Positions 19,161 to 29,171 are shown, counted from the stretch's first letter. The stretch is 64,000 bases of DNA from Endozoicomonas sp965198415 (GCA_965198415.1 CBDAPN010000032.1:1488001-1552000); one strand, 5' to 3'. Numbers and translations are program-made. Notes: generated by a model not told the origin, from the sequence alone.

Positions 19161-20432
19161 ATGAGCATTATTGCTGAATACGGCACTATTTTTCTGATTT
19201 TAGCCTGCCTGTTTGGGTTTTTTATGGCTTGGGGCGTGGGTGCTAACGATGTAGCCAACGCTATGGGTACATCCGTTGGCTCCGGCGCCCTGAGCGTTAA
19301 ACAGGCCATATTGATCGCTATTTTACTGGAGTTTACCGGCGCCTATCTGGCCGGTGGTTCCGTTACCGAAACGATCCGCAAAGGCATTATTGACCCGTCA
19401 ATGCCCCTGTTGCTTGAGAACCCGAACCTGCTAATTTACGGCATGCTGGCCTCCCTGCTGGCAGCGGGCGGCTGGCTGCTGGTTGCAACACACTACGGCT
19501 GGCCTGTCTCCACAACACACTCCATTGTGGGCGCCATTGTTGGGTTTGCTGCTGTGGGAATTTCTGCCGAAGCAGTCAGTTGGGGCAAAGTGGGCACTAT
19601 TGTCGCTAGCTGGGTGATTTCTCCGCTGATGTCCGGGCTGATTGCCTTTTTGATTTTTATGAGCGTGCAAAAACTCATCCTCAATACCGAGAACCCTTTT
19701 CACAACGCCAAGCGCTACATGCCAATTTATATGTTTCTGGTTGGCTTCATGATGTCGATGGTCACACTGATTAAAGGCCTTGACCACATCGGCCTGCCGC
19801 TGAACTTTAGCCAAAGCATCAGCCTTTCTCTGGCGTTGGGGCTGCTTATCATGCTCATTGGCAAGGTTTCACTGGCAAAAGTCAAAGAAGATGTTCAAGC
19901 GGACAAAACCTTTCCATTCTCCAGCGTGGAGAAGGTTTTTGGCGTCATGATGATTTTTACCGCCTGCTCCATGGCTTTCGCCCACGGCTCTAACGATGTT
20001 GCCAACGCAGTTGGCCCTCTGGCCGCAGTGGCTGGCGTAGTACAAAATGGCGGTGAAATCGTCAGTAAGTCCACAGTTCCCTCTTGGGTTCTTATGCTCG
20101 GTGCAGTGGGCATTGTGGTTGGTCTGGCGACCTGGGGATACAAAGTGATGGCCACCATTGGCACTCATATTACAGAACTGACACCCAGCCGAGGCTTTGC
20201 CGCTGAACTTGCCGCCGCTTCAACGGTGGTGGTTGCATCTGGTACCGGCTTGCCTATATCCACCACCCACACGCTTGTGGGTGCGGTTCTGGGCGTTGGT
20301 ATGGCTAGAGGAATCGGGGCACTCAACCTGCGGGTAATCGGTACTATTTTTATGTCTTGGGTGATTACTCTGCCCGCCGGTGCGATTCTCGCTATTATTT
20401 TCTTCAACTGTCTCAAGCTTATTTTTGGCTAA
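19161..20432 (+). CDS. Pit family low-affinity inorganic phosphate transporter
   Basis: Inner-membrane phosphate:cation symporter of 423 residues with about ten membrane segments. The two inverted family repeats each carry the signature GANDVANAMGTSVG (N-terminal half) and HGSNDVANAVGPLAA (C-terminal half); STTHS/STTHT motifs follow each. I use the ATG at 19161; a TTG just before it is not needed. It is the second gene of the DUF47-pit unit. No hairpin terminator is obvious after it. Some homologues move sulfate or other oxyanions, so phosphate is the likely rather than certain substrate. Confidence 0.92.
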   Translation: MSIIAEYGTIFLILACLFGFFMAWGVGANDVANAMGTSVGSGALSVKQAILIAILLEFTGAYLAGGSVTETIRKGIIDPSMPLLLENPNLLIYGMLASLLAAGGWLLVATHYGWPVSTTHSIVGAIVGFAAVGISAEAVSWGKVGTIVASWVISPLMSGLIAFLIFMSVQKLILNTENPFHNAKRYMPIYMFLVGFMMSMVTLIKGLDHIGLPLNFSQSISLSLALGLLIMLIGKVSLAKVKEDVQADKTFPFSSVEKVFGVMMIFTACSMAFAHGSNDVANAVGPLAAVAGVVQNGGEIVSKSTVPSWVLMLGAVGIVVGLATWGYKVMATIGTHITELTPSRGFAAELAAASTVVVASGTGLPISTTHTLVGAVLGVGMARGIGALNLRVIGTIFMSWVITLPAGAILAIIFFNCLKLIFG

Positions 20433-20507
20433 AATAGCTCCGATCAGGTTTTAAATTTAAGTGGCCCTGTTTATCATCATCAAAAATTAAAGATGGTAAT
20501 CAGGGTC

Positions 20508-21656
20508 ATGACTACAAAACCAACACTCCAGCACACCTTATCGAGATTGATTGAAACCCCTTCGGTAAGCTCGACCATCGCTGACCTTGATATGAGTAAC
20601 CTGCCAGTAATCAACGAACTGGCTACATGGTTTGAAGCCCTTGGTTTCCAGTGCGAAATTCAGCCGCTACCCCATGCGCCTCATAAAGCAAACTTAATTG
20701 CCACACTCGGTAGTGGCCCCGGCGGTCTCGTGCTGGCCGGTCACACCGACACAGTGCCCTTTGATGAGAGCCTGTGGAAAAGCTCGCCCTTTACCCTGAC
20801 GCAGCGGGACGGGCGCTTTTACGGTTTGGGCATTTGCGATATGAAAAGTTTCTTTTCACTGGTGATGGAGGCTGTGCAGGATTTTCTGCAAACACCCATG
20901 CAGGCACCGCTTATCATTCTGGCCACCGCCGATGAAGAATCATCCATGAGTGGAGCCCGGACACTGGCCGAACTTGGTCGCCCTAAAGCACGCTACGCAC
21001 TGATTGGCGAACCCACCAGAATGCGCCCGGTGCACATGCATAAGGGCATTATGATGGAGCGTATTGAAATACTGGGGCAGTCCGGACACTCCAGCAATCC
21101 GTCACTGGGACGTAATGCGATGGAAGCTGCCCATAAAGTCATCACCGAATTAATGAAATTGCGTGCTGAACTGGCAGAACGCTACCAGAACTCCGGCTTC
21201 ACCATTCCGGTGCCGACTCTGAATCTGGGCTGCATACACGGCGGCGACAACCCGAACCGGATTTGTGGACACTGCCAACTGGATTTTGATGTACGCATAT
21301 TACCGGGCATGGAGAGCGAACTGTTACGCCAACAAATACGACAACGGCTACAGCCGATCGCGGCAGCAGGGCAGGTAGAAATATCCCTCCGGCCGATCAG
21401 CCCCACGATTGAGTCGTTTGCTGGTACAAAAGGTTCAGAATTGGTTGCAGCCTGTGAAAAACTGACTGGCTACACAGCAGAAAGTGTTGCCTTTGGCACA
21501 GAAGCACCATTCTTTAGCAAAATGGGCATGGATACCGTTGTGCTTGGGCCTGGAGATATTGATCAGGCGCACCAGCCCGATGAATATCTGGCTCTTGATC
21601 GCATCAACCCCATGATTAACATTTTGAAATCCTTAATCAGGCAATACTGCCTTTAA
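20508..21656 (+). CDS. argE: ArgE, acetylornithine deacetylase
   Basis: M20-family zinc hydrolase releasing ornithine from N-acetylornithine in arginine synthesis. It has 382 residues (E. coli 383). Metal-site signatures are LAGHTDTVPFD (His and Asp ligands), YGLGICDMKSF, and the catalytic Glu pair in TADEESSMSGA. A C-terminal metal His sits in GPGDIDQAHQPDE. I choose the ATG at 20508 because the product then starts like family members; an ATG 15 bases upstream is possible. It is followed after 8 bp by argA, giving an argE-argA unit. Confidence 0.92.
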   Translation: MTTKPTLQHTLSRLIETPSVSSTIADLDMSNLPVINELATWFEALGFQCEIQPLPHAPHKANLIATLGSGPGGLVLAGHTDTVPFDESLWKSSPFTLTQRDGRFYGLGICDMKSFFSLVMEAVQDFLQTPMQAPLIILATADEESSMSGARTLAELGRPKARYALIGEPTRMRPVHMHKGIMMERIEILGQSGHSSNPSLGRNAMEAAHKVITELMKLRAELAERYQNSGFTIPVPTLNLGCIHGGDNPNRICGHCQLDFDVRILPGMESELLRQQIRQRLQPIAAAGQVEISLRPISPTIESFAGTKGSELVAACEKLTGYTAESVAFGTEAPFFSKMGMDTVVLGPGDIDQAHQPDEYLALDRINPMINILKSLIRQYCL

Positions 21657-21664
21657 AACACAGT

Positions 21665-23011
21665 GTGGCTTGCGTGAATAGAAAAGAGCATGCAGCGGAT
21701 ACCGCTGAACAATACGTGAAGTTTTTCCGCCAATCATCGCCCTACATTCATGCTCACAGAGGCAAAACGTTTGTGATCATGCTCAGTGGCGAAACTCTGG
21801 CTCACCCCAATCTAAAACACATCATCAGCGACATTACCCTGATGAGCAGTCTTGGGGTTCGGCTGGTGCTGATACACGGTGCCCGACCACAAATTGATGA
21901 ACGCTTAACGGAGCGTGACATCAATACCCCCTATTACAATGAGCGACGAATTACTGATAAAAAAAGTCTCGAATGCGTTAAAGATGCAGTCGGGAATATG
22001 CGAGCACTGATTGAGTCAAGGCTGTCTGTCGGGCTAGTGAACTCTCCGATGCATGGCTCCCGAATTCGTGTCGTCAGTGGTAACTTTGTCACCGCCAAAC
22101 CACTAGGCGTGCTGGACGGTGTTGATTTTCAACACTCCGGCGAAGTACGCAAGGTCGATAGCCACGCCATAGACCACTTATTAAACAGTGGCCATGTTGT
22201 ATTACTTTCCTGCCTCGGGATCTCCCCAACCGGTGAAACGTTCAATATTGAAGTGGAGGAGGTTGCCACCCAGACGGCCATCAGCCTGGGTGCTGAAAAA
22301 CTGATTCTTTACAGTGAGCATCAGGGCATATTTGACGCTAAAGGCAATCTGGTCAACCGCATCTCTCCCCATGAGGCCAGCTTGATGTTGGCCGAACAAA
22401 CCGGTGAATCCATGCGCCTGCTAACCGCTGCAATCAAAGCCTGCTCAGAAGGGGTTGAGCGAACACAGATTATCAGCTACCGGGATGATGGCTCATTGCT
22501 GCTTGAGCTGTTTACCCGTGATGGCGTCGGCACCCTAATCTCGCGGGATCATTATGAACAAGTTCGCCGCGCCACCATTGAGGACGTTGGAGGCATTCTC
22601 GCACTCATCCGCCCATTTGAGGAAAAAGGCATCCTGCGTCGTCGATCAAGAAAAGAGCTTGAGCGGGAAATTCGCCTGTTCAGTGTCGTTTTGTTGGATG
22701 GCATGATCATTGGTTGTGCAGCGCTGCACCCTCATTTCGACAATGGCATCACCCGGGCAGAGCTAGCTTGCGTGGTAGTGCATCCTGAGTATCGTCAGGC
22801 ACAGCGGGGCGACCGACTGCTGGCACACATTGAAGCGTTGGCAAAAGAGAAGGGCATCAGCGAAATCTATGTAATGACCACTCAAACCCTGCACTGGTTT
22901 ATTGAGCGAGAGTTTACTGAGGTCGCCCACGACGATCTGCCGACGGCATTGAAAACAAAATATAACCCCAAAAGGCAATCAAAAGTACTGATGAAAAAAA
23001 CCCCGCTTTAA
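21665..23011 (+). CDS. argA: ArgA, amino-acid N-acetyltransferase (N-acetylglutamate synthase)
   Basis: First enzyme of arginine synthesis, acetylating glutamate. The frame of about 448 residues has an N-terminal amino-acid-kinase-like domain (HAHRGKTFVIMLSGE, VLIHGARPQIDERL) that normally binds arginine for feedback inhibition, and a C-terminal GNAT acetyltransferase domain (ACVVVHPEYRQAQRGDRLL). No ATG lies before the conserved region, so the start is a GTG: 21665 is used here, but 21674 or even 21716 is possible, and none has a clear ribosome binding site. Its stop codon lies in the loop of the downstream terminator. Confidence 0.92.
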   Translation: MACVNRKEHAADTAEQYVKFFRQSSPYIHAHRGKTFVIMLSGETLAHPNLKHIISDITLMSSLGVRLVLIHGARPQIDERLTERDINTPYYNERRITDKKSLECVKDAVGNMRALIESRLSVGLVNSPMHGSRIRVVSGNFVTAKPLGVLDGVDFQHSGEVRKVDSHAIDHLLNSGHVVLLSCLGISPTGETFNIEVEEVATQTAISLGAEKLILYSEHQGIFDAKGNLVNRISPHEASLMLAEQTGESMRLLTAAIKACSEGVERTQIISYRDDGSLLLELFTRDGVGTLISRDHYEQVRRATIEDVGGILALIRPFEEKGILRRRSRKELEREIRLFSVVLLDGMIIGCAALHPHFDNGITRAELACVVVHPEYRQAQRGDRLLAHIEALAKEKGISEIYVMTTQTLHWFIEREFTEVAHDDLPTALKTKYNPKRQSKVLMKKTPL

Positions 23012-23023
23012 CAGCGCGGGGTT
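22999..23023. terminator. Bidirectional terminator between argA and the DUF2057 gene
   Basis: Inverted repeat AACCCCGC/GCGCGGGGTT with a short loop, flanked by A7 on the left and a T-rich stretch on the right. It therefore works best for the minus-strand gene (run of T on that strand) and plausibly also for argA. The argA stop codon is inside the loop. Confidence 0.85.
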
Positions 23024-23027
23024 TACT

Positions 23028-23687
23028 TTATTGTTTGGCCAACTCTGAGGCCCACTGTAAAAAGCGCGCACGAGTTTTTTCATCGGCCTGATTGAACCAG
23101 TATTGCAGCATGGTTTCACTCATTGGCTGCCCTGCAGCCGGTGCCGGCATTACTGCCCTTTGCGGCTCAGCGGTATGCGGTGTTGCTATATACACAGTAC
23201 CGGCCAATTCACGCACTGCTGCCGGGTTATCGGACAAATTGAATTTTTGGATATCCTCAACCGTGTTGGCACCAATCAATAGACCTGATTTATTGAGGAC
23301 ACCGAAGTCAAAGGGAATGTTTTTGCCTTTTGCGTCGGTTATTGAAAAGCGAGATTTTGGGGAATAAGAGAGTTTGTTGGCATCTCGGGCAGTCCTTAGC
23401 TTAGGCCCGTTAACGGTGAAGAGCTGATCGCCAGACAAATCAAACGTCATAATATAAGGGCTGGAGGTAAACAGTTCTGTATCACCGCCGTCTTTAATCA
23501 GACTTTTTAACTGAAAAACTACTTGGTGACGACCGCTATCAAGCGGGATTTTTTTTTGTTCCACCGCACCTTTACCATCAAGAACCAACAGCTTGCTCTT
23601 TTCAGGCAAGACCAGAGTATTTGCAGCAAAAACAGGCAAGGCCAACGTAGTTGCCAAAAGTGCAGTCAATAGACGACGCATAAACAT
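23028..23687 (-). CDS. DUF2057 family (YccT/CsgI-like) secreted protein
   Basis: A 219-residue protein with a signal peptide of about 21 residues ending LPVFA. The mature start NTLVLPEKSKLLVLDGKG and the later GRHQVVFQLKSLI match the DUF2057 family; the E. coli relative YccT was described as an inhibitor of curli assembly. It is expected in the periplasm. No curli genes are visible here, so the role in this organism is unknown. The ATG at 23687 has AGGAG upstream; a second ATG at 23681 is also possible. Confidence 0.85.
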   Translation of the reverse strand: MFMRRLLTALLATTLALPVFAANTLVLPEKSKLLVLDGKGAVEQKKIPLDSGRHQVVFQLKSLIKDGGDTELFTSSPYIMTFDLSGDQLFTVNGPKLRTARDANKLSYSPKSRFSITDAKGKNIPFDFGVLNKSGLLIGANTVEDIQKFNLSDNPAAVRELAGTVYIATPHTAEPQRAVMPAPAAGQPMSETMLQYWFNQADEKTRARFLQWASELAKQ

Positions 23688-23934
23688 AAGACTATGTGCT
23701 CCTGAAAATGTCCTCCTATTATAAGTCGGTATAATTACCAGTACGTATTGTTAATTACCGAAACTACCAGCTAAAAATGAGCCGGTTACGCTGATGGATT
23801 TCAATGGATTACTCAAGGCATCAACTTCAAAGTGAACAGTGGCCTAGAGTGGATAAGAACGGGCAATAGCAGTGAGTAGCTGAACTGGCAAAACCAGCCT
23901 TTTGTCGAGTAATTTGAGGTCTTTTTTTGCTTTA

Positions 23935-23962
23935 AAACGGCGCCAGCGAGTATAAAGGCGCC
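23935..23962 (-). terminator. Likely terminator after the 795-residue protein gene
   Basis: Two GGCGCC blocks (23939-23944 and 23957-23962) can pair across a 12-base loop; on the minus strand the hairpin is followed by GTTTT. It directly abuts the TAG stop codon. Confidence 0.65.
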
Positions 23963-26349
23963 TAGCTGGATTTTACTTTCTTGTTCCACTCGGACACTTT
24001 ATCAACAATGGTATCATGAAAATTCTTGGTGGCAGAGTTCACTCTCTGGTTGATAAGTTGTTGCCAGGCAGAGTATTTGATAATTGCGATGGCTGCTTCT
24101 TTATCGCTCATTTCGCTGTATTTCTTTTTATTCGGATCAGGGGTCTTTTCTGAACTACTCTCCTCAAACACCGCCCCTCTTTTACGCGCCCTTTGAAGTT
24201 GGCTGCCGATCTTTTCCAGACCTTCAGTCGTGGCTATTAAATCCTTGACCATGGGCTCCACCCCTTTTTTGGCCATAACACGCATGGTGGCTATCTCTTC
24301 GCGCTCGGTTCTCTCTCGTTTACCTGTTAAACTCCAGGTGGTTCTCTTTTTTCTTGCCAGAATGTCTTGCTGACGGCCTGTGTTAATTTTTTTATTTACA
24401 CGCTTTGAATAGAGGCAGATCATATAAAAAACAAAAAACATAACAACACTTTGCACAGTAAGCTGTGGTGCTTCCAGATTACTGAAAATAGCACCAGATC
24501 GTGATCGAATGTTTTTAATAATCTTGGTGACAGATGCGAGTATGTATGACTTAGTGCGCCCTTTAAAAAAGGTTCTGAAAACTCCTTTCATAAACAACAT
24601 TTTGGAGATGACTTTTTTTATCTTCGTATCTTTCAGGGAGAAGTCTTTGGTTTCCGGCTCAGCGTGAACTACTTTTTTTTCAACATCTTTCTGGATGATT
24701 TTATCCCACCACGTTATACCTGTTATCTTTATCTCCTGCCCATTAATAACGAGGCTTTTATCTTTGGACAACTCTTTTAGCAGTTCATCCTTTCTGGCTT
24801 GCGGCATGTTAGCAAACTTTTCTTCCCACAAGTCGTTTATTTCCTTATGGTGCCTTTGTTGAATAATTTGGTGATGAACAACAACGTTTTCCTGCAGCAT
24901 ATCAAAAAAGAGCATATTTTTCTTTAGCAGCCTGTTTTTTTGCTCATAGCTTGCTTTTCGTTTTTCTAAATTTATTGATTCAGCAAGGGTCAGATCTGGT
25001 TTTTTAGCGATTTTATCAATTTTATTTTTAATTTTTTCAAGGTCTGCTGCTGCATCGTATATATCGGCAAAGGTTTTGTATTTGCACAAGTAGGTTAATC
25101 GTTTTATTAGCTTTTTCCGCCTTTCATCATCCTCCGGACCAAATTTTGAGTAATCGAAGTCGGCATATTTATTTATTTTCCTCATCGTGTGCAGGAACAT
25201 AAAGTTCTTGTAAGTCTTTTTAATACCTTTCCAGACCACCATATACGTTAAGTTGCCACTTAAGCTGAGCCCTAACGCAACGCCAAAAGTAATCCCGGCA
25301 AAAGGAGGAATGATCATGGACACCGCTGCGCCAACCAAAACAACCAAACCAAAAATAATCTGGCTACGCTTGTTTCTTAATACCAAGCGTTTTGCACTGT
25401 TGGCTAGGTCTTTAATTTGTGATGCTGAAAAAGCGCTTTTATTCTCCGCTATTTTTTTGATGTGAGTAATGGTTCTGCTCCGAAGAAAAAAGTCTTTGCT
25501 TTCAGGAGGCGTTAATACTGGCGGAGTGATTGTATGTTGCTGGGAAGCTTCTGTAGAGATTTTTGGTGCAAAGTTACTGGTGGAGCGATCTTTCTTAATT
25601 CGGATGTCATTGTATACGTGGCTTCCAACTTGCGTATCTTCAACAGTCTCATTGTTATTGAGCTGAAGTTCTTCAACCGATTTAACAATTTCTTTTCTGA
25701 TTGCATTATCTAAAGCAATCATCCTTTCCATTGAGAAGTTACTGACCTTGGTTATTCCAACATTGTTCATTAGCTGGTTAACTTTCTGCTGTAATACTTT
25801 CTCATCCTGATAAATAGCCTGTTCAGGTGTTAGCGACCCTTTCTGGTATTCCAGAGATTTTCTTACATCTGCACAAATCTCAGGAAGCAAAACATTCTCC
25901 AAATACCCATGAGGAAGCTTTTTGCCTTTTTCAAGAAATTCAAAAGCTAATGCAACGCCGTCGGACTGTACTGATCGCTCAATTAGATCAATAGCCTCAT
26001 CTGAGACATGCAAACGCCCTTTTACACTTTCCAACGTGTACTGTTCAAAAGTTACTTTCTTGCCCGTATGCAAAGAGAAGGCTGCAAGGCATTTATGTGG
26101 GCTTTGCGCTTTTCTTTTATTGATAAGCTTTTCTATTAAATCTTTAGTTTGATAACTAGGCGAAGTTGGGAGTATTTTATTCTTTATATTTTTGCAAAAT
26201 GAAACAATTCGATAATGCCATGAAACCCGAATCACTTCTTCTCGAATAATTGAGGAGATATTATCTCGAGATTTGAAATCAGAATTAACAGTCGAATTTC
26301 CTATATTTGAACGAATATTATCTGAACTTGGCAATGGAGAATTCCTCAT
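23962..26349 (-). CDS. Unknown 795-residue protein with a hydrophobic hairpin
   Basis: Not recognised. The N terminus is Ser/Asn-rich and polar, without a signal peptide. Residues 1-325 are mostly helical and charged. Two hydrophobic segments lie close together at about 329-348 and 352-373, and a third at about 631-648. Long Lys/Glu-rich, coiled-coil-like helices separate them and fill the C terminus. A large soluble body with a central hydrophobic hairpin resembles type III translocator proteins in general plan only; no family motif supports that. The DNA is AT-rich compared with folA and argA. It is a single-gene unit with its own terminator. Confidence 0.78.
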   Translation of the reverse strand: MRNSPLPSSDNIRSNIGNSTVNSDFKSRDNISSIIREEVIRVSWHYRIVSFCKNIKNKILPTSPSYQTKDLIEKLINKRKAQSPHKCLAAFSLHTGKKVTFEQYTLESVKGRLHVSDEAIDLIERSVQSDGVALAFEFLEKGKKLPHGYLENVLLPEICADVRKSLEYQKGSLTPEQAIYQDEKVLQQKVNQLMNNVGITKVSNFSMERMIALDNAIRKEIVKSVEELQLNNNETVEDTQVGSHVYNDIRIKKDRSTSNFAPKISTEASQQHTITPPVLTPPESKDFFLRSRTITHIKKIAENKSAFSASQIKDLANSAKRLVLRNKRSQIIFGLVVLVGAAVSMIIPPFAGITFGVALGLSLSGNLTYMVVWKGIKKTYKNFMFLHTMRKINKYADFDYSKFGPEDDERRKKLIKRLTYLCKYKTFADIYDAAADLEKIKNKIDKIAKKPDLTLAESINLEKRKASYEQKNRLLKKNMLFFDMLQENVVVHHQIIQQRHHKEINDLWEEKFANMPQARKDELLKELSKDKSLVINGQEIKITGITWWDKIIQKDVEKKVVHAEPETKDFSLKDTKIKKVISKMLFMKGVFRTFFKGRTKSYILASVTKIIKNIRSRSGAIFSNLEAPQLTVQSVVMFFVFYMICLYSKRVNKKINTGRQQDILARKKRTTWSLTGKRERTEREEIATMRVMAKKGVEPMVKDLIATTEGLEKIGSQLQRARKRGAVFEESSSEKTPDPNKKKYSEMSDKEAAIAIIKYSAWQQLINQRVNSATKNFHDTIVDKVSEWNKKVKSS

Positions 26350-26546
26350 TCATTAAAGCAACCCTGAGGCCCGCTGATTAATTAGAAAAGAGCAATTATA
26401 ACTTTTTCGGGCAATTTGTACAGAAGTAATAACTAGACATCATCACTTCTTAATTAATAATATTAACTATAGACAACCCGTAATTTAACTATTCGGTGAG
26501 ATCGTATGGGTTATTTCCGCTGAACGACCTCACTTAACAGCCTGAG
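26350..26546. other. Intergenic region between the 795-residue protein gene and folA
   Basis: About 197 bp of very AT-rich sequence that should contain the promoter of the 795-residue protein gene (minus strand). No hairpin with a T run and no other gene were seen. Confidence 0.4.
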
Positions 26547-27047
26547 TTAATTCACTTTTTCAAGAACCTGATAGCTGTATACCAGCGGTTCGTCAGACTG
26601 ACTGTCTTTTCGGGATACTTCCTGCCATTGCTGTTGATTAATTTCCGGAAAAAAAGCGTCGCCAGCAAAATCTTTATAAACTCTGGTCAGATACAGACGA
26701 TCAGCCCTTTCAATAGCCTGACGGTAAATTTGCTCACCGCCAATGACCATAATTTCATCATTTCCGTTAATAAAGGCAATCGCCTCGGCCAGCTCAACAG
26801 CTTCGGACAGGCTGTGCGCGACTTTAACCCCTTCATAACCCCAGCTTTTATCGCGAGTGATGACGATATTAGTACGCCCCGGCAGCGGTTTTCTGAGGGA
26901 ATCAAAGGTTTTACGCCCCATGATGACCGGTTTGCCCATCGTCACCGCTTTAAAGTAGCGCAGGTCACCGGGCAGGTACCAAGGCATTTTATTGTCGATA
27001 CCGATGGCATTGTTCTGTGCAACAGCGGCAATCATAGCCAATTTCAT
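26547..27047 (-). CDS. folA: FolA, dihydrofolate reductase
   Basis: NADPH-dependent enzyme reducing dihydrofolate to tetrahydrofolate. It has 166 residues (E. coli 159). It shows the family start LAMIAAVAQNNAIGIDNKMPW, the NADPH-binding MGRKTFDSL, and IMVIGGEQIYRQA. The acidic active-site residue is the Asp in the IDNKMPW loop. The ATG at 27047 is preceded by GAGGATGTAAAA; an upstream TTG would add unrelated residues. thiI lies upstream in the same direction with 66 bp between them. Confidence 0.95.
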   Translation of the reverse strand: MKLAMIAAVAQNNAIGIDNKMPWYLPGDLRYFKAVTMGKPVIMGRKTFDSLRKPLPGRTNIVITRDKSWGYEGVKVAHSLSEAVELAEAIAFINGNDEIMVIGGEQIYRQAIERADRLYLTRVYKDFAGDAFFPEINQQQWQEVSRKDSQSDEPLVYSYQVLEKVN

Positions 27048-27113
27048 TTTTACATCCTCGTTTTTATCGTAATGCAAGGGCCGGCAACCAAAGAGGTAAC
27101 GCTTGTTAAACGT

Positions 27114-28574
27114 TCATGACTTATCCGGGTCAAATACGCCAACGTGTTCATAGCCCTCTTCCCGCAGGTGCATGGCGTGCAGTTGGCTCATCACCCCTCT
27201 GTCGCAGTAGAGCAGATAGTGCCGATTTTTGTCCAGCTTAGGAAAGTGAGTCCGCAATCTATAAAAAGGGATAGTGAGCACTTCGCGTCCTGGCATGCTG
27301 AACGGCTTGATCTCTTCCTCAGTGGGATGACGAATATCCACAATCACCTCGCCCTGATGCACTTCACTGACCACCTCAATCTCTTCCCGAGTCAGATCAT
27401 CGGCAATAATATCATGCACATAGACCGCTCTTTGCTCCTCAATCGCCTGATTGAGCAACGCAAAATCAAAGCGCGCCTCTTCGACGCTTATTTTCTCTTC
27501 TTTCGCCCGGGTTGTCGGGTTTTTGGAGATCACCGCACAGTACTCGGGAATATTACGGGCAAACTCCTCAGTGCCAATGTCCATGGCAATATCAATAATT
27601 GCTTGTTTGTCCAGAGTAATCAGGGGTCGAAGCACCATCGTATCTGTTACCGATTCAATAATCGCCAAATTGGGCAGCGTTTGACTGGCTACCTGACCGA
27701 TTGCTTCCCCGGTAACCAGTGCAGCCATTTCCATTTCTTGCGCCACCACAGTGGCGGCGCGGAGCATCATCCGCTTTAGGATAACGCCCATGTAGGCGTT
27801 ATCCACCTTGGTCAGAATCTCTTCAACAACGCCTTCGAACGGTATGGTGACAAATTTAGCTCGGCTAGAAGACCCAAAACGGTTCCAAAGATAAAAAGCC
27901 ACTTCTTTCACCGCCAATTCGTGGGCATGTCCACCGAGATTAAAGAAGCAAAAGTGGGTGCGAATACCCCGCCTCATTGTGAGAAAACTGGAAACGGTGG
28001 AGTCAAAGCCTCCAGAAATCAAAGACAGCACCGGCTCCTGAGAACCGAGCGGGTAGCCACCAAGGCCAGCTCCTCGTTTTTGGGTAATGAAGTAGCGATC
28101 ATGCTTAATATCAATTCGTACCGTTACATCAGGCTCCGTTAAACTGACCCCCTTAGCCCCAGTTTGCTGATTAAGACCGGCACCGACGAAACGCTCAACA
28201 TCGGTGGATTGAAAGCCATGATCTCCAAAGCGATTGCAACGGACACAAAATGTCTTGCCAGCAAGAACCTCAGAATAGGCTGCAAGCGCTTTCTCAAGGA
28301 TATCATCCAAACTAACCAGCTCATGCTGGGCAACCAACAACCAATAAGTGATACCCGGTATATGGCTAAGCAGATCGCCCACCTCGGCACCTAACACCTC
28401 ATCATTACGGCTGGTCGTAACTTCAATCTGATCCCATCTGCCTGAAACGGTAATGTTTTCGTCCACACGTTTTAAGATGGCGCGAATATTTTTTCGCAAC
28501 AATTTGATAAAACGTTTTCTAACCGGCGCACTTTTAATGGTGATTTCGGGAAACAGCTTGATGATGAACTTCAT
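27114..28574 (-). CDS. thiI: ThiI, tRNA 4-thiouridine sulfurtransferase
   Basis: Makes 4-thiouridine at position 8 of tRNAs and supplies sulfur for thiazole synthesis. At 486 residues (E. coli 482) it has ferredoxin-like and THUMP domains at the N terminus, the PP-loop ATP motif SGGFDSTVSSF, a conserved Cys in PEYCAVISKNPTT, and a C-terminal rhodanese domain with the sulfur-carrying Cys in LLYCDRGVMS. The start is the ATG at 28574 (MKFIIKLFPEITIKS); earlier in-frame codons add a non-family extension. Confidence 0.95.
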   Translation of the reverse strand: MKFIIKLFPEITIKSAPVRKRFIKLLRKNIRAILKRVDENITVSGRWDQIEVTTSRNDEVLGAEVGDLLSHIPGITYWLLVAQHELVSLDDILEKALAAYSEVLAGKTFCVRCNRFGDHGFQSTDVERFVGAGLNQQTGAKGVSLTEPDVTVRIDIKHDRYFITQKRGAGLGGYPLGSQEPVLSLISGGFDSTVSSFLTMRRGIRTHFCFFNLGGHAHELAVKEVAFYLWNRFGSSSRAKFVTIPFEGVVEEILTKVDNAYMGVILKRMMLRAATVVAQEMEMAALVTGEAIGQVASQTLPNLAIIESVTDTMVLRPLITLDKQAIIDIAMDIGTEEFARNIPEYCAVISKNPTTRAKEEKISVEEARFDFALLNQAIEEQRAVYVHDIIADDLTREEIEVVSEVHQGEVIVDIRHPTEEEIKPFSMPGREVLTIPFYRLRTHFPKLDKNRHYLLYCDRGVMSQLHAMHLREEGYEHVGVFDPDKS

Positions 28575-28833
28575 GACAAGAGGACCTTGTTGGCTCCAGA
28601 CAGGCAGGGGTTTAAATGGTGGCTGACAGCGCATTATACCGACACCCAACACTTTCAGGACACTCTTTTTGCTACAAAACCAAAGTAGGCAGGGCGATCT
28701 GGCACTAACCTATTAAAACCTTCTGTACTTTTCGCCCCAACGCCCTTTAAAGGCATGCGTGCACAAATTTTTACTCCAATGTTGACGAAGGCGGTAAACT
28801 GACCGACGATTAGTTGCCTGTCACAGTTTTTTC

Positions 28834-28848
28834 GCACTAGCATGGTGC
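28834..28848 (+). promoter_or_regulatory. NtrC-type binding site upstream of glnA
   Basis: The sequence GCACTAGCATGGTGC fits the NtrC palindrome GCAC-N7-GTGC found at enterobacterial glnA enhancers. It lies about 320 bp before the -24 element, farther than in E. coli, which an enhancer can tolerate through DNA looping. A second inverted pair, GTGCAACGCAC at about 28858-28868, lies just downstream but has non-standard spacing. Confidence 0.75.
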
Positions 28849-29155
28849 GTGATATTCGTGCAACGCACCATATCAGCGAGCCAGAGTTAGGAGACTGGTG
28901 TTTTTCAGGTTTTTTTGTGCAAAATTCCAGTAAGTATTTGGGCAAATTAAGTGCCTCAGCTGAAAAGCTGGTGTCAAATAGGGCAAATGTTTCTGTAAAA
29001 AAAACTGATCTTCCGTTTTTTTTCTGGTTTTTTTTCTAAATTGCTGTCGTTTCCCTGCAACTCTTGGCAACACCACTCGTTTTGGGCGCTTTTTGAGCAA
29101 AATTGCATAAAATTGTGTGGTACCTGTGTTTTAGCACTGGCAAAGCTGAAAAAAA

Positions 29156-29171
29156 TGGCATAGCAGTTGCT
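29156..29171 (+). promoter_or_regulatory. Sigma-54 promoter of glnA
   Basis: TGGCATAGCAGTTGCT matches the sigma-54 consensus TGGCAC-N5-TTGC with exact -24/-12 spacing. Transcription would start about 12 bp downstream, leaving a leader of about 110 bases before the glnA ATG. With the NtrC site upstream and ntrBC downstream, nitrogen-limited activation is the obvious reading. Confidence 0.85.
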
